DNA from: Fidelibacterota bacterium
GTDB taxonomy: Bacteria > Fidelibacterota > UBA8477 > JABMPR01
Length of the DNA stretch: 13,703 nt
Assembly (NCBI GenBank): GCA_030596225.1
Contig: JAUVKO010000027.1
Coordinates: forward strand, 1-13,703
Reading direction: 5' to 3'
Below the pieces are notes generated by a model. It worked only from the letters and a program-made list of their open reading frames with translations. It searched no databases and had not been told where the DNA came from. Shown piece by piece: positions 7,498 through 13,703 of the stretch. The number at the start of each line of letters is the position of its first letter. Positions within the stretch are counted from its first letter, which is position 1. A program made the translations under genes and the position numbers.

Positions 7498-8904
7498 TTA
7501 CTTGTCCACAATAGATGCCATTAGATCAGCTTCAACAACAAGTTTACCATCAACAAATCCCATTCCCCGGAGTTTGGCAGAGCGCAGTCTGAATTTAATC
7601 AGTTCTATCTCAAAGATGATCTGATCACCTGGTTCAATAAGCTTTCGAAACTTTACATTATTGATAGCTGAGAAGAAGACCAGTTTGTTTTCAGGGTCTT
7701 CATCAGCATTTAGCAACAAGGCACCGCCGGCCTGTGCCATAGCCTCCAGGGACAAGACTCCCGGCATAACCGGTTTCCCGGGAAAGTGTCCTTGGAAAAA
7801 ATGTTCATTCATAGTCACATTCTTAATGGCAGTGATCTTTTCACCTGGTGTAAAGTCAATAATCCGATCGATCAACAAAAAGGGATAACGATGAGGCAGA
7901 ATTCGCATGATCGCTTCCGTGTCAAAGACGATCTGACGTTCTCTCGGTCGTCTCTGAAAGCGTTTGGCTAAGATCTGCTTTTCATATTCCTTCTTCAGCA
8001 AACGAACCAATGCAACATTGCTGGCATGGCCGCTGCGAGCCGCAGTGATATGTCCCTGTATAGGCATTCCCAACAAAGCCAGATCACCGATCAGATCCAG
8101 AATCTTATGACGTACCGGTTCGGTCTTGGACCGAAGTTTTTTCCCGTTTAATATCCCGTTTTCACTCTGAACTAGTTTCTTATCAATATTGAATAATTTT
8201 TGAAGACGATCCAGCTCAGATTCCTCGATCTTCCGATCGATCATAACCAGGGCAGTATCAGCGCTACCCCCTTTAATCAAGCCCTGTGCTTTCAATTCTT
8301 CCACTTCATGGAGAAAGCAAAAAGTACGCGCAGGAGCTATCTGTTCCACAAAATCCTGCTCTCGGGAGTAAAAGGACATGTACTGTGTACCCAGGGATTG
8401 TAACTTATAATCTATCAGGAAAGTAACTCTGAACTGATTTGAGGGAAGCGCATGGATATCAACACCCTTTTCAGGATCAGAATAGGTGATCGTCTTATCC
8501 AGAATCAGATACTCTCGGGTGGCATCCTGCTCATCGAACCCGGCTTTAAGTAAGATATCCACAAATTGGATGGCGCTGCCATCCATCACCGGTGGCTCTT
8601 TATTGTCCAATTCAATAAGAATATTATCAATTTCTAAACCACTGATAGCTGCTAAAACATGTTCAACAGTATGAATTCTGGATCCATTATGCTCTAGTGT
8701 CGTTCCCCTGGAAATGTCTACGACATGATCAATATCAGCAGGAATCGGTTTGGCGTTGGGTACATCTGTACGCAAAAAACGAATACCTGTATTCTGGGCT
8801 GCGGGTTTAAAGGTCATCCGGGTCTGAACCCCGGTATGTAACCCAATACCTGCTATTGAAACGGCTTTTTTTATACTTCTCTGATTTTCTCTTCTATCCT
8901 GCAT
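7498..8904 (-). CDS. lpxC-fabZ: Fused LpxC deacetylase / FabZ hydroxyacyl-ACP dehydratase
   Basis: A 468-residue two-domain protein. The N-terminal part (about 1-305) is LpxC, the zinc deacetylase that removes acetyl from UDP-3-O-acyl-GlcNAc and commits the cell to lipid A. Visible are HTVEH at 78-82 (catalytic E81, zinc ligand H82), RHKILDLIGD at 265-274 (zinc ligands H266 and D270) and the general acid/base histidine H293 in SGH. After a basic linker (about 306-325), residues 326-468 are FabZ, which dehydrates R-3-hydroxyacyl-ACP in fatty acid elongation: catalytic H338 in PHRYPF and E387 in LEAMAQ, plus GHFPGKPVMPG at 372-382. Both active sites look complete. Such fusions are known in Bacteroidetes and relatives and put two enzymes that compete for the same hydroxyacyl pool in a fixed ratio. 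It starts at ATG with GAGG three bases upstream, 36 bases after lpxD. Confidence 0.97.
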   Translation of the reverse strand: MQDRRENQRSIKKAVSIAGIGLHTGVQTRMTFKPAAQNTGIRFLRTDVPNAKPIPADIDHVVDISRGTTLEHNGSRIHTVEHVLAAISGLEIDNILIELDNKEPPVMDGSAIQFVDILLKAGFDEQDATREYLILDKTITYSDPEKGVDIHALPSNQFRVTFLIDYKLQSLGTQYMSFYSREQDFVEQIAPARTFCFLHEVEELKAQGLIKGGSADTALVMIDRKIEESELDRLQKLFNIDKKLVQSENGILNGKKLRSKTEPVRHKILDLIGDLALLGMPIQGHITAARSGHASNVALVRLLKKEYEKQILAKRFQRRPRERQIVFDTEAIMRILPHRYPFLLIDRIIDFTPGEKITAIKNVTMNEHFFQGHFPGKPVMPGVLSLEAMAQAGGALLLNADEDPENKLVFFSAINNVKFRKLIEPGDQIIFEIELIKFRLRSAKLRGMGFVDGKLVVEADLMASIVDK

Positions 8905-8940
8905 CTACCTCAAATCCTTCATTCCCCACACAGCGTCCAC

Positions 8941-9957
8941 TTAGGTTTTATTTCCTTGTTTTTCAAGTGTTTTAACAGCTTTATATAACTCTGGCAATTT
9001 TTTAATAATCGCTTCAATTTTTAGTTCATCGCGGTGAGAACGTGCCGGAAATCCACTTACCATCATACCATCCGGGATATCCTTGGTCACACCTCCTCGA
9101 GTGGCAATAGAAACATCATTGCCTACCTTCAGGTGACCTATCACTCCACTTTGTCCTCCCATCTGAACTCTATCACCCAGTTCTGTACTGCCGGCAATAG
9201 CGATCTGGGCTGTGAGAAAACAATTTTTACCAACACGAACATTGTGAGCAATGTGTACCAAATTATCAAGTTTGGTTCCATCACCAATGCTTGTCGGTCC
9301 AATCGAGCCACGATCAATAGCGCAATTGGCGCCAATCTCAACCTGGTTCCCCAGGATAACATTACCGGTTTGGGGAATCTTCTGTATTTCGCCTGATTCA
9401 ACGGCAAATCCAAATCCATCACTGCCGATAACCGCACCGCTATGGATAATACAATTATTGCCTAAAACACTATCTTTATATAAGACTACATTTGGATATA
9501 AATGGCTGAGATCACCAATCTGGGAGCCAGACTCAATTACCACATTACTTTCAAGAATGATATTCTCGCCAAGCTTAACATCTTTTCCAATGACCACTCC
9601 CGGACCGATCTCTGCTGACTTTGGAACACTGGTCTCAGAATCTATCACCGCTGTGGAATGGATCCCGGGTTTATGCACCCGGTCCTGGTAATTCAAAAGC
9701 TGCAGAGCCTTTAGCATAGCTTGTTTAGGATTGGATGATCTTAATAAATTCGGGAAATCAATATCCATATCGTCAGGAACAATTAAAGCAACAGCCTGAG
9801 TGGTCTTGACATATTTTAAGTATTTTGGATTCGACAGGAAGGAAATCTCATTAGATGCAGCAATCTGTATCTCATTGAGTCTTGAGACCTCAATACTCTC
9901 ATCTCCCTCTAGCCTGGCGCCGAGAGTTTGTGCCAGTTCACCTAGGTTTAAAGTCAA
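8941..9957 (-). CDS. lpxD: UDP-3-O-(3-hydroxyacyl)glucosamine N-acyltransferase
   Basis: A 338-residue cytoplasmic acyltransferase that adds the second R-3-hydroxyacyl chain, at the 2-amino group, after LpxC has acted. The N-terminal uridine-binding domain (about 1-98) contains ISFLSNPKY at 38-46. Hexapeptide repeats span roughly 99-300, with SDGFGFA at 179-185 and HIAHN at 235-239, where H238 matches the catalytic H239 of E. coli. A helical C-terminus follows (about 305-335). Length is typical. The start is TTG: no ATG occurs until codon 64, inside the fold, and the TTG start gives the expected N-terminus (LGELAQTLGARLEGD). AAGGGG lies 12 bases upstream, a rather long spacing. It is 16 bases after the Skp-type gene, an order (skp then lpxD) also seen in Proteobacteria. 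Confidence 0.96.
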   Translation of the reverse strand: MTLNLGELAQTLGARLEGDESIEVSRLNEIQIAASNEISFLSNPKYLKYVKTTQAVALIVPDDMDIDFPNLLRSSNPKQAMLKALQLLNYQDRVHKPGIHSTAVIDSETSVPKSAEIGPGVVIGKDVKLGENIILESNVVIESGSQIGDLSHLYPNVVLYKDSVLGNNCIIHSGAVIGSDGFGFAVESGEIQKIPQTGNVILGNQVEIGANCAIDRGSIGPTSIGDGTKLDNLVHIAHNVRVGKNCFLTAQIAIAGSTELGDRVQMGGQSGVIGHLKVGNDVSIATRGGVTKDIPDGMMVSGFPARSHRDELKIEAIIKKLPELYKAVKTLEKQGNKT

Positions 9958-9973
9958 GGAAATGACTAGCCCC

Positions 9974-10483
9974 TTATTGCTGGAGCTCCTTTAATACTTT
10001 TTCGGTGAGATCAAATTTATCCTGTGCATAAAGAATATTGCCGGCCACAGTATCAAATATAAAATCGTAACCGCCGTCTTCACCCACACTCTTGATAGCT
10101 GTATTGATCTTCTGAAGTACTGGATCAGCCAAAGCCTGCTGCTTCTGGTAAAACTCACCCTGGGGTCCTAACTTCTGAACTTGAAATTGTTGAATCTCTT
10201 CAGCCAAACGACGCATACTATTTTCTTTAGCAGCGCGATTAGTCTCAGTCATGAGAAATTTCTGACGTTCATACTCCTGCTGCATACTGTCCAGGGAAGC
10301 AGCCATATCATAGTACTGTTTTTCAAGCTTACGACCTTCTACTTCCAGCTTGCTTTGAGCTTCACGAAATTCTTCGAATTGAGAAAGAATATATTCAGAA
10401 TTGATGTATCCGAATTTCTGACCAAAAGCGGCAACAGATAGAATTAAAAGTAAAATCAGACGAATTGTAACTTTGTTTAACAT
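9974..10483 (-). CDS. skp: Periplasmic chaperone, Skp/OmpH family
   Basis: A 169-residue exported protein. Residues 1-21 form a signal peptide with a likely cut after AAFG, before QKFGYI. The start of the mature chain (KFGYINSEYIL) matches the conserved beta strand of OmpH/Skp proteins, and a charged, Gln- and Glu-rich coiled coil runs from about 34 to 125. The C-terminal part (YDFIFDT, 138-144) completes the trimerisation region. By family knowledge it holds unfolded outer-membrane proteins in the periplasm for delivery to BamA, encoded directly upstream. The ATG is preceded by AAGGAG with a 5-base spacer, the strongest ribosome site in the window. The spacer from bamA is 23 bases. Sequence conservation in this family is low, so the assignment rests on architecture plus position. 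Confidence 0.92.
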   Translation of the reverse strand: MLNKVTIRLILLLILSVAAFGQKFGYINSEYILSQFEEFREAQSKLEVEGRKLEKQYYDMAASLDSMQQEYERQKFLMTETNRAAKENSMRRLAEEIQQFQVQKLGPQGEFYQKQQALADPVLQKINTAIKSVGEDGGYDFIFDTVAGNILYAQDKFDLTEKVLKELQQ

Positions 10484-10488
10484 ATTAT

Positions 10489-10494
10489 CTCCTT
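10489..10494 (-). promoter_or_regulatory. Strong ribosome binding site of skp
   Basis: AAGGAG on the minus strand, 5 bases before the ATG of the Skp-type gene. Most other genes in this cluster have weak or absent Shine-Dalgarno sequences, so this one may raise chaperone output relative to its neighbours. Confidence 0.7.
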
Positions 10495-10506
10495 AAGCAA
10501 AGTGTC

Positions 10507-12864
10507 CTAAAATTGTTGACCGAAAATAAAATGATATTCCGGTGATTTCCAATCTGGAGCAGGATCTTGATCAAAGCCCCAACCAATATCGATACCCAGC
10601 ATCCCAAGCGGCGGCATAATAATTCGACCGCCAAACCCTGCTGATCGTTTTAGATCAAAAAGGTTACTTGATTTAAAATTATCCCAAACATTACCGGCCT
10701 CAGCAAACCCAATTAAATACATCATGGGGTTTGGAGACAATTGATAACGCATTTCCAGTGTGTACTTGAAAGTTGCCATTCCACCAAAGTAAGCATCTCC
10801 CTCCAAGGTTCCAACAGATCGTTCAGCATAGCCGCGCAATGCACTACCATAGATCAGCCCAGCTCCACCCATGAAAAAATACTCATCATAAGGTATAATG
10901 TGGGTAGAGTCCATTTGTAATGGTTCCAGGATTCCTCCTTCAAAATAATTGCGCATGGCGAACTTGTCTTTCCACAACGGTGTGTACCATTCAAGACTGG
11001 CCTTTTGCTTGAAGAAACTCTCATTACCACCTAACAAATCTCCACTATAGACTGAATTCAGAATTAATACTGATCCAGATGTAGGAAATTCAGGTGCATT
11101 TCGAGAATCCCGCGTAATGGTCTGAGTTAAGCTAATACCCGAGGTTTTTTCCAGATGTGCAGGGTTCACACGATCAAAAATACTTTGGTAATAAATTTTA
11201 TCCAAATCATAACGATCTAAAGCTGCTCTGAATGTCCAACGACCCCGAAAATAATTGTCAGGCCATTGAAATCGTCGACCAAATGAGATTGAACCACCGA
11301 TAGTATGCACATCATATGGGGTTGAATAACTGGTGGAAGTTGTGAAATATGATGTACTATTCCCCTGGCTTCTATCCTGGTCAAATAAACTGACTCCCAG
11401 CAAATTCGGAGTATTGAAAAGCCAGGGTTCGACAAAGCTGATTGATAATGCCTCATAGCTATATGCTCGTTGAAAATTAAAAGCAAGTTGCTGACCATTG
11501 CCTCTAAAATTCGGGAATTGAAGACCAACCGTTCCAATGAAGCCATCGCGCTCGCTATACCCTGCACTGGCAGTCGCCGTTCCAGTATTTTTCTCTTCCA
11601 CCTCAAAAACAAGGTCGATCTCATCCTCATCATAGGGGATCACATCAGGAATTACATTCCCAAAATAATTAAGGATCATCACCTCACGCTGTGAACGCAT
11701 CAATGCTGTACGACTGAACATATCACCGGGAAAGATTCTCAATTCCCTGCGAATGACATTTTCTTTCGTTTTATCATTGCCTATGATCCTGATATGACGA
11801 ATATGAACTGGATTTAACTCGGTGATCTCCAGGGTTAGATTAACAGTATCAGCTGCAACGGGCATCTCAATTGGATTAATTTGGCAATACAGGTAACCTT
11901 TGTCCATATAGGGGCTGCGCACACCCAGCTCAATTGCTTCCATGAGCTTCTCTGAATTGTATTGATCACCTTTAGTAATACCTAAGGCAGCAAGGATATC
12001 CTCTGTTTCAAAAACGCTATTGCCAGTGATACTTACATCACCGTACTTATATTTTGCCCCCTCGTAAAGATCAACATGGAAGAACATTTGCTTCATATCT
12101 TCCGAATAGTAGATACTATCGCCCAAAACCTCTGCATCCCGATAACCGATTGAATGCATATAGTTTTCTATCGCTCGCTCATCATCGCGAAGATTGTCTA
12201 TGGAAAACTCTGTATCAGCCCAAAATTTCCACCAACGCTCTTCTTTGATCTTCTCCATTTTCTTTTTCAGCTTTCGATCAGAAAGTTGAGTATTACCACT
12301 AAAATGAATCCCACCAATAGAAACTTTTTTATTCTCAGTGATCTGAAATTTTACACCGCGAGTGTTTTCTTTTTTACCTTCGAAGGTACCGGGTTCAATC
12401 TCTGCCAGAAGATAACCATCTTCGTAATATAATTTTTGAATGATACGTTGACTTTCATAAACAATAAATGGTGTCAAAGCCTGACCGGGATGGAGTCCCA
12501 AGGCTTCATCAATATCATCTGATTTGATCTTTTTGTTCCCTTCAAGAACAACTTCACTAAGGCGGGGATATTCTTCCACAGAAATGATTAGAAATACGCC
12601 ATCAGGGCTGTCACGCTCGGTCAAGATCTTAACATCCGAAAAGAGACCAAGACTCCACAACTGTTTGACTGCTTCAGAAAAATCTTCCTGATTGGCTTCC
12701 ATTCCAGCAATTAAACCGGAAGAAGATATAACCACTTCAGGGGTAGCCGTTTTTGTTCCAATGACATCAATACTAGCGATTTTGATCGTGACTGCTTGTT
12801 GCTGTCCCACCAACATCGAAGTGATGAGAATCAGGCTTGTGAGGTATAGAGTAATTTTTTTCAT
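10507..12864 (-). CDS. bamA: Outer membrane protein assembly factor BamA (Omp85)
   Basis: A 785-residue outer-membrane insertase, the core of the BAM complex that folds beta-barrel proteins into the outer membrane. Residues 1-20 are a signal peptide. Five POTRA domains can be placed at about 25-99, 100-178, 179-268, 269-350 and 352-424, with recurring GN turns, for example IHFSGN at 186-191 and VSITGN at 277-282. The C-terminal barrel (about 428-785) carries the conserved L6-loop motif as LRGY at 676-679 and ends in a terminal Phe (FGQQF), as expected of an outer-membrane barrel. Length is close to E. coli BamA (810). No separate BAM lipoprotein gene lies in the window. ATG start, 15 bases after uppS, without a clear Shine-Dalgarno. 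The order bamA-skp-lpxD is shared with Proteobacteria. Confidence 0.97.
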   Translation of the reverse strand: MKKITLYLTSLILITSMLVGQQQAVTIKIASIDVIGTKTATPEVVISSSGLIAGMEANQEDFSEAVKQLWSLGLFSDVKILTERDSPDGVFLIISVEEYPRLSEVVLEGNKKIKSDDIDEALGLHPGQALTPFIVYESQRIIQKLYYEDGYLLAEIEPGTFEGKKENTRGVKFQITENKKVSIGGIHFSGNTQLSDRKLKKKMEKIKEERWWKFWADTEFSIDNLRDDERAIENYMHSIGYRDAEVLGDSIYYSEDMKQMFFHVDLYEGAKYKYGDVSITGNSVFETEDILAALGITKGDQYNSEKLMEAIELGVRSPYMDKGYLYCQINPIEMPVAADTVNLTLEITELNPVHIRHIRIIGNDKTKENVIRRELRIFPGDMFSRTALMRSQREVMILNYFGNVIPDVIPYDEDEIDLVFEVEEKNTGTATASAGYSERDGFIGTVGLQFPNFRGNGQQLAFNFQRAYSYEALSISFVEPWLFNTPNLLGVSLFDQDRSQGNSTSYFTTSTSYSTPYDVHTIGGSISFGRRFQWPDNYFRGRWTFRAALDRYDLDKIYYQSIFDRVNPAHLEKTSGISLTQTITRDSRNAPEFPTSGSVLILNSVYSGDLLGGNESFFKQKASLEWYTPLWKDKFAMRNYFEGGILEPLQMDSTHIIPYDEYFFMGGAGLIYGSALRGYAERSVGTLEGDAYFGGMATFKYTLEMRYQLSPNPMMYLIGFAEAGNVWDNFKSSNLFDLKRSAGFGGRIIMPPLGMLGIDIGWGFDQDPAPDWKSPEYHFIFGQQF

Positions 12865-12879
12865 ATCAAGACAAACGTT

Positions 12880-13641
12880 CTAAGCCTGGATTTGTTCACT
12901 GACTTGTCCGAATCTTCTCTCCCTTTTTTGATAATCTTTAATGGCTTCTAAAAAATCTTTTTCTTCAAAGGCAGGCCAAAATACCGGAGTGACAAAAATC
13001 TCAGTGTAAGCCAATTGCCATAAAAGAAAATTACTTAACCTGAACTCCCCGCTAGTCCGAATCAGAAGATCAGGGTCCCGCATATTCGCAGTATAAAGAT
13101 TTTGCGAAATAGTTTGATTGCTTATGTCTGCAACCTTAAGCTCACCTTGCTCCACGGCCTTCCCTATGGATTGAACAGCATGGAGGATTTCCTGGCGTCC
13201 TCCATAGTTCAAGGCCAAATTCAAATTAAGACCTGTATTCTTGGAAGTGCGCTTGATCCCGTCCAACATCCCCTTGCGTGGTCCTTTGGGCATTGATTCC
13301 AGATCACCGATCACGGTTAATCGGACATTATTTCGGTGCAGATCTTCAACTTCCTTCGTAATAGTATCCAGCAACAGATTCATCAGTGCTGATACTTCAA
13401 GTTTTGGCCGTTTCCAGTTTTCGCTGGAGAACGTATAAAGGGTTAGAGTCTCAAGGCCTAATTCACCAGCCAACTCAGTGATACGTCGAACAGATTTAAC
13501 ACCGGCTTTATGACCAAAGATCCGTGGTTTCGACCTTGTTTTTGCCCAACGCCCATTACCATCCATAATAATGGCGACATGTTTAGGAAGTTGCCCCAGA
13601 GACATCACTTCAGACTTTAATTTATCAATATCCACTGGCAC
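12880..13641 (-). CDS. uppS: Undecaprenyl diphosphate synthase (cis-prenyltransferase)
   Basis: A 253-residue enzyme that extends farnesyl diphosphate with isopentenyl diphosphate to the C55 carrier used for peptidoglycan and O-antigen. Motifs are MDGNGRWA at 26-33 with catalytic D27, FSSENWKRP at 71-79, LNYGGRQE at 144-151 and RTSGEFRLSNFLLWQ at 195-209. All key residues are intact. The longest frame begins at GTG, 15 bases after the stop of a possible upstream gene. A second candidate is the ATG at codon 13 (13603-13605), which would give an N-terminus (MSLGQLPKHVAIIMDG) close to what many UppS proteins show. Neither has a convincing ribosome site, so the start is uncertain. It is the first complete gene of the envelope run. 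Confidence 0.96.
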   Translation of the reverse strand: MPVDIDKLKSEVMSLGQLPKHVAIIMDGNGRWAKTRSKPRIFGHKAGVKSVRRITELAGELGLETLTLYTFSSENWKRPKLEVSALMNLLLDTITKEVEDLHRNNVRLTVIGDLESMPKGPRKGMLDGIKRTSKNTGLNLNLALNYGGRQEILHAVQSIGKAVEQGELKVADISNQTISQNLYTANMRDPDLLIRTSGEFRLSNFLLWQLAYTEIFVTPVFWPAFEEKDFLEAIKDYQKRERRFGQVSEQIQA

Positions 13642-13656
13642 TTAACTATTACTCAC

Positions 13657-13701
13657 TTATACCATGCCCAGGGTGACTCGCCCTTCGGGACTGATCATTT
13701 C
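13657..13701 (-). CDS. Possible C-terminal end of an upstream gene (partial)
   Basis: At the right edge one minus-strand frame is open from the border to a TAA at 13657-13659, reading EMISPEGRVTLGMV. Its stop lies 15 bases before the GTG of uppS, the same spacing as between uppS and bamA, so it could be the tail of another gene in the same operon. Fourteen codons are too few to identify it or to exclude chance. If real, the operon starts beyond the window. Confidence 0.35.
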   Translation of the reverse strand, partial: EMISPEGRVTLGMV

Positions 13702-13703
13702 AG

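Noticed and set aside
9251..9691. 146-codon open frame on the plus strand, antisense to lpxD
   Set aside because: It lies wholly inside lpxD, whose hexapeptide repeats give biased codons that keep the opposite strand open. The translation shows no recognisable domain and has no ribosome site of note.
11217..11633. 138-codon minus-strand frame inside bamA
   Set aside because: It is an out-of-frame shadow of a clearly complete BamA; the product has no domain signal and the bamA frame is unbroken across it.
13603..13641. Frameshift or truncation at the start of uppS
   Set aside because: The frame is intact; only the choice between GTG at 13641 and ATG at 13605 is open, and both keep every catalytic motif.
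1..13703. CRISPR array, tRNA or rRNA genes, transposase, phage or defence genes
   Set aside because: No regularly spaced repeats, cloverleaf-like sequence, rRNA signature or mobile-element protein was found by reading; the genes are all core envelope functions plus one unknown.

Overview
The window reads as a chromosomal segment of a Gram-negative bacterium with an LPS-bearing outer membrane. Twelve complete genes, all on the minus strand, run without interruption. In transcription order (high to low coordinates) they are uppS, bamA, a Skp/OmpH-type chaperone, lpxD, a fused lpxC-fabZ, lpxA, an unrecognised secreted, probably beta-rich protein, dxr, rseP, an lpxL-type acyltransferase, a tsaC/ywlC-type gene and an msbA-type ABC exporter. 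The LpxC-FabZ fusion points to the Bacteroidetes/FCB part of the tree. A lineage such as Marinimicrobia fits by general impression, but nothing here proves a genus.

The twelve genes overlap or lie 0-58 bases apart, with no convincing internal promoter or terminator, so they probably form one long envelope-biogenesis operon. The only gap above 40 bases is between rseP and lpxL. At the right edge, a short open frame that stops 15 bases before uppS looks like the tail of another gene in the same transcript. The left 146 bases hold no gene. They contain GC-rich inverted repeats and a sequence resembling a dispersed intergenic repeat.

The genes form a coherent set. Dxr commits carbon to the MEP isoprenoid pathway, and UppS makes the C55 lipid carrier. 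LpxA, LpxC and LpxD carry out early lipid A steps, the FabZ domain works on the same hydroxyacyl-ACP pool in fatty acid synthesis, the LpxL-type enzyme adds a secondary acyl chain, and MsbA flips the product. BamA and Skp insert and escort outer-membrane proteins, and RseP is a site-2 protease that in other bacteria is tied to envelope stress. The gene content parallels the proteobacterial dxr-uppS-cdsA-rseP-bamA-skp-lpxD-fabZ-lpxA-lpxB cluster, with a different order, no cdsA or lpxB in view, and lpxL, tsaC and msbA added.

Most of the window is therefore well-known biology. I do not see a clear new system. The best candidates for something undescribed are the secreted protein between lpxA and dxr, an extra stretch of about 34 residues in RseP, and the repeat-like sequence at the left edge.
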